Positions 1-7,845 of a stretch of DNA of 64,000 bases are shown here, piece by piece (within the stretch, counting starts at the first letter, position 1; each line of letters opens with the position of its first letter). The stretch is from Limnochorda sp. L945t (GTDB lineage: Bacteria; Bacillota; Limnochordia; Limnochordales; Geochordaceae). The position numbers and the translations under genes were made by a program. The DNA lies in assembly GCF_035593305.1 (NCBI RefSeq), contig NZ_CP141615.1:2573722-2637721 (forward strand), written 5' to 3'. Below the pieces are notes generated by a model that ran no database searches, was not told the DNA's origin, and saw only the letters and a program-made list of their open reading frames with translations.

Positions 1-1056
1 CCCGCCCAGGTCGACCGTTCGCACCCCTGCCCGCACCGCCTCGAGCGCCGCCTCGTAGATGGCCCGCGATGCCCTCTGGCCTGCGCCGCCGGGCACGTAG
101 CTCAACAGGGCCGCGCCGGCCAGGATCATGGCCAGGGGGTTGGCGACGTTGCGGCCCCGCAGACGAGGTGCCGTACCGTGGGGAGCCTCAGCCATGACGC
201 ACTTCACCTGCAACTGCTCATCCATCGACAACAGCAGCGACTCCGACCCGGCAATCGTGCCGAACATCTGCAGCACCAGGTCGCTCAGGCAGTCGCCGTC
301 GCGGTTGAGGGCAGGGATGACCAACGGCTCTCCCGTGTGCGACAGCAGCAGCGCGTAGGTCGCGTCGATGAGCTGCGGCTCGTACGGCACGTCAGGGTGG
401 CGGCTCGCCGCCGCATCCATCTCCTCTTTGAGCATGCCCTCGTAGATGGGGCTCACGGTGTACTTGGGCCCGCCGAAGACCTTGCCGCCGAGCCGCTTGG
501 CCTGCAAGAACGAAAACTCGGCCACCGCCCTGCACACCCTCCGGCTGATGGTTTCGGTGCGGAGCGCGATCTCGTCCTGGCCGGACCGTTCTCGCCACTC
601 CCGGGCACCGTAGGCGTCACCGACGGCCATCCGGATGACGCTGATGGGCGCGTTCACCCCCGCGACGGGCCTGACCCCCGGGATGACCCGCCCCGTCCGC
701 ACGATGACCGTGCCGTCGATGGCGGCCCGCAGGATGGCGTTGGGGCTGCCCACGTCGTCTCGCCCCTCGGGCGTGATGGTCGCCGCCTTGAGCCCCAGCC
801 CCGCCTTGCGCAGCGCCTCGGCGGCCTCCAGCACCACCTGGTTCTGGGTGAGGCGGCGGTTTTCCAGGCTCAGATCGAACCGCACGAACTCCAGAGGTAC
901 CCTGGTCACCCGGGGGTCGAGCACGCGGAGCGCCTCCTCCAGGAGCTCCTGCCCGGTCTCGTCCCCTTCCAGCACCACCATGGTGGCCAGGGGGCGGTCG
1001 CCTGCTGCCGCCTTTGCCCCGCCTCCTGCCTCGATCGTTCGCTTCGAGCCGTTCAT
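1..1056 (-). CDS. Isocitrate/isopropylmalate dehydrogenase family protein, probably isocitrate dehydrogenase (3' end cut by window)
   Basis: Read on the minus strand from an ATG at 1056 with GGAGG about 10 bases upstream; the frame stays open to base 1, so the C-terminus lies outside. The family oxidatively decarboxylates isocitrate (TCA cycle) or 3-isopropylmalate (leucine synthesis). Seen: an N-terminal VVLEGDETG segment, a substrate-loop SPNAILRAAIDGTV resembling the SPNGTIRN loop of homodimeric NADP isocitrate dehydrogenases, and late in the fragment APHGTAP followed by NPLAMILAGA, the cofactor-loop signature of the superfamily. The ATITPEG and SPN elements favour isocitrate over isopropylmalate dehydrogenase; cofactor choice is not decided. 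It runs head to tail with the ExoD-like gene upstream of it on this strand, separated by 74 bases. Confidence 0.72.
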   Translation of the reverse strand, partial: MNGSKRTIEAGGGAKAAAGDRPLATMVVLEGDETGQELLEEALRVLDPRVTRVPLEFVRFDLSLENRRLTQNQVVLEAAEALRKAGLGLKAATITPEGRDDVGSPNAILRAAIDGTVIVRTGRVIPGVRPVAGVNAPISVIRMAVGDAYGAREWRERSGQDEIALRTETISRRVCRAVAEFSFLQAKRLGGKVFGGPKYTVSPIYEGMLKEEMDAAASRHPDVPYEPQLIDATYALLLSHTGEPLVIPALNRDGDCLSDLVLQMFGTIAGSESLLLSMDEQLQVKCVMAEAPHGTAPRLRGRNVANPLAMILAGAALLSYVPGGAGQRASRAIYEAALEAVRAGVRTVDLGG

Positions 1057-1130
1057 GATCGCATGTCCTCCGTCTGCCCCGGATTGCCGAAAGAAGACCG
1101 CCGAAGAGGCCCGGCTGCCGCCAAGCGCGT

Positions 1131-1895
1131 CTACTCCTGCCACCCGGGCCACAGCCACCGCCCGAGCGGCCCCAGCACGCTCATCAACGCCCCGGACCCC
1201 ACCGCCAGCAACCCCCCGGCCACCAGCCCGACGACCACCGCCGCCAGCGCGTAGGCCGCCCCCATCCCGACCAGCACGAACACCCCGTCCCGGCGCAGGA
1301 ACCCGACCCCCACGACCAGCACCACCAGGGCGGGCAGGGTGTTGAAGAAGGGCAGGGGCGCCACCATGAGAACGCCGAGGACGGCGACCGAAAGGGCCGC
1401 CGCCCGGTACACCGGCTCGGTCAGCGCCATCGTGAGCCGCCGCTGCGAGGCCCGCTCGATCCGCTCGAGGCGGGGCAACACCCTGGCCTCCAGAAACTCG
1501 GCGGCCTGCTCCCCGAGCGTCCATCGTCGCACCCGCCGGGGAAGCCACGGGTGGCGCAGGCCCAGGGCGCGCTGCACCCCCAGCCCAACGAACAACAGCC
1601 CGACAAAGGCCGCCGTGCCCGGCGGAAGCACCGGGATCAGCGTGGGCAGCGCCAGCACCGCGAAGAGCAGGCCAAACCCTTGCTCCCGCGCCAGGTCGAC
1701 CAGCTCTCCGAGGGTCACCGGCGGGCGGCCGGGCCCCTTGCTTTCCCGGAGCCGCCGGCGCAGGGCATCCGCCACTGAAGGGACCTGGTCCCGGGCCTCG
1801 GCCTGGGCGGCAGGCGCTCGGCGCTTTCCGGCAGAATAAGAAAACAACCGGGACACCCATGTACCGGCCGCCACGGAAGGGCGGGCTTTTCCCAT
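1131..1895 (-). CDS. ExoD-like membrane protein
   Basis: Integral membrane protein resembling the exopolysaccharide-synthesis ExoD family (function poorly known; linked to exopolysaccharide production and stress in rhizobia). The conserved opening TLGELVDLAREQGFGLLFAV is followed by LPTLIPVLPPGTAAFVGL, a hydrophobic segment, the HPWLPRR motif, and three more hydrophobic segments near the C-terminus (about 200 residues of recognisable family sequence). The start is uncertain: ATG at 1895 has no Shine-Dalgarno and shares its CATG with the divergent gene at 1894; a GTG at 1775, just before the conserved domain, is an alternative. It is on the same strand as, and upstream of, the isocitrate dehydrogenase-like gene. 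Confidence 0.68.
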   Translation of the reverse strand: MGKARPSVAAGTWVSRLFSYSAGKRRAPAAQAEARDQVPSVADALRRRLRESKGPGRPPVTLGELVDLAREQGFGLLFAVLALPTLIPVLPPGTAAFVGLLFVGLGVQRALGLRHPWLPRRVRRWTLGEQAAEFLEARVLPRLERIERASQRRLTMALTEPVYRAAALSVAVLGVLMVAPLPFFNTLPALVVLVVGVGFLRRDGVFVLVGMGAAYALAAVVVGLVAGGLLAVGSGALMSVLGPLGRWLWPGWQE

Positions 1896-2757
1896 GACGT
1901 TCAGCCTGTTCGACCTGTTCTGGATCTTCTTGCTCATCTCGTCCCTATCGCCTGCGCTTCGCCAGCGCGCCATCGAGGCCCAGCGCATCCGCACCATCCG
2001 CCGCCTGGAGATGCGGCGGCACAGCCGCGTCATCACGCTCATCCATCGCCAGGAGTCGGTGGCCTTCCTGGGGATCCCCATCGCGCGCTACATCGACATC
2101 AACGACTCCGAGGAGATCCTGAGGGCCATCAAGCTCACCCCGCCCGAGATGCCCATCGACCTCATCCTGCATACACCCGGCGGCCTGGTGCTGGCCACCG
2201 AGCAGATCGCCCACGCTCTCATCAACCGCACCGGCAGGGTCACCGTCTTCATCCCGCACTATGCCATGTCCGGCGGGACGCTCCTTGCGCTCGCCGCCGA
2301 TGAGGTGGTCATGGACCCCAACGCCGTGCTCGGCCCCGTCGACCCGCAGATCGGCAACTTCGCCGCCGCCGACATCTTGAAGGTGCTGGAGACCAAGCCC
2401 GCCAGCGAGATCGACGACCAGACCCTCATCCTGGCGCAGATGGCCAGAAAGGCCCTCGCCCAGGTGCGCGATCTCGTCATCCGTCTCACCACGGCCAACG
2501 GCATGCCGCAGGAGAAGGCGGAGCGCCTCGCCGAGGTGCTCGGTACCGGGCGGTGGACCCACGACTACCCCATCACCTTCGAGCAGGCAAGAGAGCTCGG
2601 TCTGCCCGTCAGCGACGACATGCCGGCCGAGGTGTACGAGCTCATGGACCTCTTTCCCCAGCCTGCCCAGCGCAGGCCGACCGTCCAGTACATCCCCCTG
2701 CCTTACGGGGAGCGGATGCCGGCGCCTCGGCCACGGAGCAGCCGCCCGCACGGCTGA
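1894..2757 (+). CDS. ClpP-class membrane serine protease, SDH (serine dehydrogenase proteinase) family
   Basis: 287 residues. An N-terminal hydrophobic segment (residues about 5-19) anchors it, followed by a basic linker and a ClpP/crotonase-fold domain. The oxyanion region LILHTPGG (about 90-97) and the nucleophile motif AMSGGTLLALAADEVVMDP (Ser126) match the SDH/SppA-like group, and AVLGPVDPQIG is the usual following block. Proteins of this kind sit at the membrane and are thought to cleave membrane or misfolded proteins; the substrate is unknown. The start ATG has only a weak GGAAGG about 13 bases upstream. It faces the TerC gene tail to tail. Confidence 0.82.
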   Translation: MTFSLFDLFWIFLLISSLSPALRQRAIEAQRIRTIRRLEMRRHSRVITLIHRQESVAFLGIPIARYIDINDSEEILRAIKLTPPEMPIDLILHTPGGLVLATEQIAHALINRTGRVTVFIPHYAMSGGTLLALAADEVVMDPNAVLGPVDPQIGNFAAADILKVLETKPASEIDDQTLILAQMARKALAQVRDLVIRLTTANGMPQEKAERLAEVLGTGRWTHDYPITFEQARELGLPVSDDMPAEVYELMDLFPQPAQRRPTVQYIPLPYGERMPAPRPRSSRPHG

Positions 2758-2795
2758 GGCCGCTCGGTCCCCGGCGCTCCGGCCCGCTGCTGCGC

Positions 2796-3854
2796 TCATG
2801 CGGTCCCGGGCTCTCGCTGCCCGCCGGGAGCCTGCGGGGAGCCGGTCACCGGCTGCCTGCCCTGCTCGTCGCGAGCCGCGGCCGGCCCTGGGGCAGGCAA
2901 CAGTACCGAGGCGACCACGGCCACGGCCAGGACCCCGAAGATCACCCCCAGAGAGACCCCGATGGGCACCTCCAGCACGCTGGCCGCCGCCATCTTCACC
3001 CCCACGAAGGACAGGATCACGGCCAGCGCGTACTTCAGGAACCGGAACAGCGGCATGATCCCGGCGAGCAGGAAGTAGAGCGCCCGCAAGCCCAGGATGG
3101 CGAAGATGTTGGACGTGTAAACGATGAAGGGATCCGAGCTCACGGCGAAGACCGCAGGGACCGAGTCGATGGCGAAGACCACGTCGGTCAACTCGACGAA
3201 AATGAGCACCAGCACCAGGGGCGTCGCCAGCAGCCGCCCCCGCTCCCTCACGAAGAAGGCGGCCCCGTGGAACCGCTCCGTCATGGGCAGGTGACGCCGC
3301 GCCAGGCGGAAGACCGGATGCCGCTCCGGCTCGATATGGTGGTCTTTCTGCGCTGCCATCCGGATGCCCGTGTAGACGAGGAAGCCGCCGAACAGGTAGT
3401 TGACCCAGTGGAAGGCGGCGAGCAGCGCCGCTCCGGCCACCACGAACGCACCCCGGATGAGGATGGCCCCCAGGACGCCCCAGAAGAGCAGCCGGTGCTG
3501 GTACTCCCGGGGGACGGAGAAATACGAGAAGACCATGAGGAACACGAAGATGTTGTCCACGCTCAGCGACTTCTCGATGAGGTACCCGGCGAGGAACTCC
3601 AGCGCCACTCTTCTCCCCAGCCAGAAGTAGACGAGGATGTTGAAGGCCAGGGCGAGACCGATCCACCCCACCGACCAGGCGGTGGCCTCCCGGGTCGACG
3701 GGGCGTGCGCCTTGCGGTTGAACACCCCCAGGTCGAGCGCCAGGGCACCCGCCACCATGGCCAGGAAGGGGATCCACAACCACGCCTCCGAGTGCACGGC
3801 GACGGTCGCCGGGGGCGCACCCACACCGGTCTCGACGGACGGCAGCTCGGACAC
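2796..3854 (-). CDS. TerC/Alx family integral membrane protein
   Basis: About 352 residues with eight or more hydrophobic segments. Family hallmarks are visible: the acidic LALDLGVFNRK near the first helix, SLSVDNIFVFLMVF, FVELTDVVFAIDSVPA and SNIFAILGLRALYF, whose intramembrane Asp/Asn residues are thought to bind metal. TerC/Alx proteins are implicated in manganese export, metal loading of exported proteins and tellurite or pH stress. The frame is open far upstream; a GTG at 3854 preceded by GAAGGGA is chosen because upstream residues are not membrane-protein-like and overlap a hairpin. A short hydrophilic, Pro/Gly-rich tail ends the protein. No yybP-type manganese riboswitch was recognised upstream. 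Confidence 0.85.
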   Translation of the reverse strand: MSELPSVETGVGAPPATVAVHSEAWLWIPFLAMVAGALALDLGVFNRKAHAPSTREATAWSVGWIGLALAFNILVYFWLGRRVALEFLAGYLIEKSLSVDNIFVFLMVFSYFSVPREYQHRLLFWGVLGAILIRGAFVVAGAALLAAFHWVNYLFGGFLVYTGIRMAAQKDHHIEPERHPVFRLARRHLPMTERFHGAAFFVRERGRLLATPLVLVLIFVELTDVVFAIDSVPAVFAVSSDPFIVYTSNIFAILGLRALYFLLAGIMPLFRFLKYALAVILSFVGVKMAAASVLEVPIGVSLGVIFGVLAVAVVASVLLPAPGPAAARDEQGRQPVTGSPQAPGGQREPGTA

Positions 3855-3885
3855 TCCCTTCGATCGTGCGGACACCTCACGAGCA

Positions 3886-3905
3886 GGCGTTTCGTGGCAA
3901 ACGCC
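3886..3905. repeat. Inverted repeat in terC leader
   Basis: GGCGTTT and AAACGCC form a perfect 7-bp inverted repeat around a 6-base centre, about 30 bases upstream of the chosen terC GTG. It could be a leader hairpin or an operator for the divergent region; nothing else decides. Confidence 0.4.
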
Positions 3906-3954
3906 ACGGGTTAAGGGTATCCGACCAGCGACGGCCCGCGCAAGGACCGCAGGG

Positions 3955-3983
3955 TTGTGTTGCGGGGGGCTGGCGGGTATAAT
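3955..3983 (+). promoter_or_regulatory. Sigma-A-type promoter of the aminotransferase-AAR fusion gene
   Basis: A perfect TATAAT at 3978-3983 lies 17 bases after TTGTGT (3955-3960, three of six matches to TTGACA). Transcription would start near 3990, immediately before or within the inverted repeat at 3993-4022, and about 60 bases before the ATG at 4050. Confidence 0.75.
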
Positions 3984-3992
3984 GCCGCCATA

Positions 3993-4022
3993 CGGGATGT
4001 GCACAAAATCGTGCACATCCCG
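3993..4022. promoter_or_regulatory. Perfect 12-bp inverted repeat, probable operator
   Basis: CGGGATGTGCAC (3993-4004), six bases AAAATC, then GTGCACATCCCG (4011-4022). The arms are exact reverse complements and lie just downstream of the TATAAT box, so a bound dimeric repressor would block transcription; as RNA it would form a 12-bp hairpin in the 5' leader. The cognate regulator is not recognisable in the window. Confidence 0.75.
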
Positions 4023-4049
4023 TGCAAGCTCCACGTGGGAGGGTCATCC

Positions 4050-6698
4050 ATGAGTAGCCGGCCTGCCGCGTCCCACCCCTTCGTCTCGCTGGTCAACCCG
4101 GAGGTCGGCCGCTTGCTCGAGCGGCTCCGCATGGACAAGCGCTTCGTGCGGGGCGAGGGTGCCTGGCTGTGGGACGAGCACGGACGCCGCTACCTCGACT
4201 GCATCGCCAACTATGGGGCGCTTCCCTTCGGCTACAACCCGCCGGAGATCTGGGACGCCCTGATGGCGGTGCGGGACCGCCGGGAGCCGAGCTTCGTACA
4301 GCCCTCGCTGCTGGAAGCGGCGGGAGCCCTCGCCGAGCGTCTCGTGGCCCTTGCTCCGAAGCCCCTGCGTTACGTGACGTTCACCAACTCCGGGGCGGAG
4401 GCGATCGAGGCGGCCATCAAGATGTGCCGGGCGGCCACCGGCCGGCGCCGCATCCTCGCCACGTTCAACAGCTTCCACGGCAAGACCCTGGGAGCTCTCT
4501 CCGCCACGGGCAGGCCTGCCTACCAGGGGCCCTTCGGCGCACCCGTCGAGGGGTTCGACTTCATTCCTTACGGGGACGCCTCGGTGCTCGAGCAGGCCCT
4601 CGAAAGCCGCCCCAGGGAGTACGCGGCGTTCATCGTGGAGCCCATCCAGGGGGAGGGCGGGATCGTGGTGCCGCCGCCCGGCTATTTGCGGGCGGCCCGG
4701 GAGATCACGGCCCGTCACGGGGTGTTGCTCGTCTTCGACGAGATCCAGACGGGGCTGGGACGCACGGGAAGGCTGTTCGCCTGCGAAGAGGAGGGCGTCA
4801 CGCCCGACGTCATGACCCTGGCGAAGGCGCTCGGCGGGGGGCTGGTGCCCATCGGCGCCTGCCTCGCCACCGAAGCGGCGGCGAGCGAGGCCTTCTTCAC
4901 CAAACACTCTTCCACGTTCGCAGGCGGGGCGCTCGCCTGCCGGGCGGGGCTCGCCGCGCTCGATCTGCTCACCAGGGACGATGGCGCCCTGCTGGCCCGG
5001 GTGCGGGAGCGGGGCCGCCAGCTCGAGCAGGGGCTCCGGGCCATCGCCGCGCGCTACCCGCACGTGGTGCGAGAGGTGCGCGGGCGAGGGCTCATGCTCG
5101 GCATCGAGTTTCACGTCGCCCCGGGCACTTTCTCCGGGCGCACCCCTGGCACGCTCCTGCCCGTGATGTCGGAGCAAGAGCTCCTGACCCCGGTCATCGC
5201 CAGCCACCTCCTGGACGTCGAAGGCGTGCGGGTCGCCCCCACCCTCAACGGCCAGAGCGTGATCCGCATCGAGCCGCCGTTGACCTTGACCGCAGAGCAG
5301 GCCGGCATCGCCCTCGAGGCGATCGAGCGGGTCGTGGCCCTGGTAGCAGCCGGCCGCACCGGCGAGTTGCTGCGCCACCTGCTCGGTGAGGGACCTTCGC
5401 GGCACGCCGGACCTGCCGGCGTCCCGACGCACCAGGCCGCGAGCGGCACTTCCGCTGAGGCAGGCAGCTCAAAGGAGCAGCCTCCCTGGCACGATCCGTC
5501 GTTCCCGGCCGGGGCGGCCGGCGCTTTGCCGGCTCCCAACGGGCACCTGGCGCACCCTTCGGGAGACGCCGAGGAAGGCCGCTTCGCCTTCCTGGTGCAT
5601 CCGCTCGACGTCGACAACTACCGGGAGTTCGACGAGGCGCTGGCGGCGCTGTCGCAGGAAGAGCTGGAGCAACTCGCCGACCGGTTCAACCCGATGCTGG
5701 AGCCCTTCGTCATCGGGAGGACCCGCTTCACCTCGTCGGCCGGCCGGAGCGCTTACGGCGAGTTCATCGTGGTGCCCCGCACCACCGGGCAGATCATCGG
5801 GGGCAACCGGGCCGAGGTGCTGGATCTCATCCGCCAGGCGGTCTTGCTCGGCCGGGACCGGGGAGCCCGCATCGTCGGGCTGGGGGCTTACACGGCCATC
5901 GCATCCCGGGGCGGGCTGCAGGTCACCGACCTGGGCGTCGCGGTGACCACGGGCAACAGCTATACCGTGGCCGCGGCCATCGAGGCGCTGATGGAAGGGG
6001 CTCGGCGCCTCGGGGTGGACGTGCGCCGGGCACAGGCCGCGGTGGTCGGGGCCGGCGGCGCGATCGGGCGGGCCACGGCGCTGTTGCTCGCCCCCCACGT
6101 GGCCGGCCTGACGCTGGTCGGTAACCCCACCTCGGGCCAGCGCGGCCTGCAGCGTCTCGTGGCGGTGCGCGACGAGGCGGCCGGCTACCCGGGGAGCGAC
6201 CCCGAGCGGCAGGTCACGGTGACCACGGACGCCGCCGCTGCCCTGTCCGAAGCGCAGCTCGTGGTGATCGCCACCAACTCGGCCGAGGAGTTCGTGGGGC
6301 CGGAGATGCTGGCGGCGGGGGCGGTGGTGTGCGACATGTCCCGGCCGCCCAACGTGAGCCGCCGGGTGGAGCGGGAGCGCCCGGACGTGCTGGTCATCGA
6401 TGGCGGCGTGATCGAGGTGCCGGGGCGCCCCGACTTCGGATGGTACTTCGGCTACGAGCAGGGCCTGGCCTACGCCTGCATGTCCGAGACCATGATGCTG
6501 GCCCTAGAGCACCACTACCACCACACCAGCCTGGGCGCCGACCTCACCATCGAGACCATCCGGTGGATGCAGGAGCTGGCGCGCCGCCACGGCTTCCGCC
6601 TGGCCGAGCTGCGCAGCTTCGACCGGCCCATCACGCCGCCGCGGTGGGAAGAGCTGCTTGCCGCCCGTGGGCAACGGGCGGCCGCGCCTGCTCGATGA
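4050..6698 (+). CDS. Fusion protein: class III PLP aminotransferase plus acyl-ACP-reductase (AAR)-like dehydrogenase
   Basis: 882 residues from an ATG with GGGAGGG 7 bases upstream. Residues about 15-435 are a complete class III aminotransferase: NSGAEAIE (113-120), VFDEIQTG with Asp230, and TLAKALGGG with the PLP-binding Lys259. A low-complexity linker (about 440-510) joins a second domain (about 511-880) that resembles long-chain acyl-ACP reductase: GLGAYTAI, TTGNSYTVAAAIEAL, the Rossmann motif VVGAGGAIGRA (665-675), and Cys761 in VVCDMSRPPN, which aligns by eye with the acyl-accepting Cys of cyanobacterial AAR. If both halves act in series, an activated acyl group would be reduced to an aldehyde and then transaminated to a primary amine; this is inference. 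Alternatives are ornithine/GABA-type transamination linked to another dehydrogenation. It is monocistronic, with its own promoter and operator. Confidence 0.8.
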   Translation: MSSRPAASHPFVSLVNPEVGRLLERLRMDKRFVRGEGAWLWDEHGRRYLDCIANYGALPFGYNPPEIWDALMAVRDRREPSFVQPSLLEAAGALAERLVALAPKPLRYVTFTNSGAEAIEAAIKMCRAATGRRRILATFNSFHGKTLGALSATGRPAYQGPFGAPVEGFDFIPYGDASVLEQALESRPREYAAFIVEPIQGEGGIVVPPPGYLRAAREITARHGVLLVFDEIQTGLGRTGRLFACEEEGVTPDVMTLAKALGGGLVPIGACLATEAAASEAFFTKHSSTFAGGALACRAGLAALDLLTRDDGALLARVRERGRQLEQGLRAIAARYPHVVREVRGRGLMLGIEFHVAPGTFSGRTPGTLLPVMSEQELLTPVIASHLLDVEGVRVAPTLNGQSVIRIEPPLTLTAEQAGIALEAIERVVALVAAGRTGELLRHLLGEGPSRHAGPAGVPTHQAASGTSAEAGSSKEQPPWHDPSFPAGAAGALPAPNGHLAHPSGDAEEGRFAFLVHPLDVDNYREFDEALAALSQEELEQLADRFNPMLEPFVIGRTRFTSSAGRSAYGEFIVVPRTTGQIIGGNRAEVLDLIRQAVLLGRDRGARIVGLGAYTAIASRGGLQVTDLGVAVTTGNSYTVAAAIEALMEGARRLGVDVRRAQAAVVGAGGAIGRATALLLAPHVAGLTLVGNPTSGQRGLQRLVAVRDEAAGYPGSDPERQVTVTTDAAAALSEAQLVVIATNSAEEFVGPEMLAAGAVVCDMSRPPNVSRRVERERPDVLVIDGGVIEVPGRPDFGWYFGYEQGLAYACMSETMMLALEHHYHHTSLGADLTIETIRWMQELARRHGFRLAELRSFDRPITPPRWEELLAARGQRAAAPAR

Positions 6699-6747
6699 AC
6701 TGATGCGCGTGTGAAGCCCGTGGGGCAGGTACCGGGCTTGGCGGCCC

Positions 6748-7845
6748 TCACGGCCGCGGCCGCGCCGCCAGCCGGCGCACCAGCACCGGCAACGCCAGGA
6801 GCTGCAGGGCGAAGCCCGGAAGGCCGGAGAGCAGGGCTCCTTGCACGTAGGCCAGCCCGGGCACCTTCAGGCCGATCCACGGCCCGAGCCCTATGGCCGC
6901 TGCGCCCAGGGCCACTCGCCCGGCCAGGATGGCTGCGGCCAGCCACAAATATTCGGCCCCCAGGCTGGCCCGCCCCGCGGCCTGCCGGGCCGCAGCCAGA
7001 CTCCGTACCCATCCTGCCACCCACCCGGCCGCCGCCAGCTCGATGGCCATGAGCGGGGCTATCGGCGGCACCAGGGGCGGCATGCCCGTCAGGAAATACG
7101 ATAGCAGCGGCGCCAGGGCGCCGGCGACCAGGCCGACCGCCGCCCCGCCCAGCGCGCCCCCTACCAGCACGGGCCAGTGCATGGGCAGGAAAACCGGGCC
7201 TACCCCCAGCGGGTGCAAGAGCACCGGCACCAACACGGCCAGTGCCGTCCAGAGGGCGGCCCGGGTGATCCACTGCACCCCGGGACGGCCTCGCGCCCGA
7301 AGGCGGCCCCCGGCCGCCCTCTCGGCCCCGGCCCGCTGCCTTCCCATGCGCTCGGCCGCCCGCTCCAGAGCGCGCAGCGCCGCCTCGGGCTCCTCGACGT
7401 CTCGTACTGCCGCCTCGAACGGGCAGAGGTCGGTGCCGGCCTGGTTGAGGACCCGGGGAATGGCCACTCCATAGCTGAACGGCACGCGGCGCCGGGTCGC
7501 TTCCTCGATGGCCGCCTCGCTCATGAACTCCCCATGGACGGCTCTGACACCGGTGGCAAGGGCGGCCATCAAGGCGGCTCGCCCCACGACCTTGTCGGCG
7601 AGCGAGGCGCCCGCGAGCTCGCCCCGGCCCACGCGCCGGATGGTGGCCACCAGGGGCAGCACCCCGTGGCCTTCACCGGACGCCACGATGCGGCCGTCGC
7701 GGGCGAAGACGTGGCTCCAGCGCCCTTCCCGGAGCACCTGCACGGCCAGCTCGAGGTCGCTGCCGAGCGCCTCCTGCTGCCTACGCCGGGAGGGGGAAGA
7801 GAGGGACGAGTCCTTCGGCTCGCCGGTAAAGTCGATCACGTTCAT
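6748..7845 (-). CDS. DUF1893 (deaminase-fold) domain fused to an ECF transporter S-component-like membrane domain
   Basis: 365 residues. Residues about 30-165 match DUF1893/TM1506-like proteins: LELAVQVLREG, VLPLVATIRRVG, GASLADKVVGRAALM, MSEAAIEEA and a final GTDLCPFEAAV block; this domain has a cytidine-deaminase-like fold of unknown role. A basic linker leads to five or six hydrophobic segments (about 190-360) with the compact, Ala/Gly-rich look of ECF transporter substrate-binding (S) subunits such as FolT/QueT, including FLPMHWPVLVGG and MPPLVPPIAPLMAIE. Such subunits capture a vitamin or base and work with a shared ATPase module, which is not encoded nearby. Start ATG at 7845 follows GAGCGAGG and overlaps the upstream aldo/keto reductase by 65 bases. 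The substrate is unknown. Confidence 0.75.
   Translation of the reverse strand: MNVIDFTGEPKDSSLSSPSRRRQQEALGSDLELAVQVLREGRWSHVFARDGRIVASGEGHGVLPLVATIRRVGRGELAGASLADKVVGRAALMAALATGVRAVHGEFMSEAAIEEATRRRVPFSYGVAIPRVLNQAGTDLCPFEAAVRDVEEPEAALRALERAAERMGRQRAGAERAAGGRLRARGRPGVQWITRAALWTALAVLVPVLLHPLGVGPVFLPMHWPVLVGGALGGAAVGLVAGALAPLLSYFLTGMPPLVPPIAPLMAIELAAAGWVAGWVRSLAAARQAAGRASLGAEYLWLAAAILAGRVALGAAAIGLGPWIGLKVPGLAYVQGALLSGLPGFALQLLALPVLVRRLAARPRP

Noticed and set aside
3855-3992. yybP-ykoY manganese riboswitch in front of terC
   Set aside because: The conserved GGGGAGUAG and paired loop sequences are absent; only a short hairpin is present.
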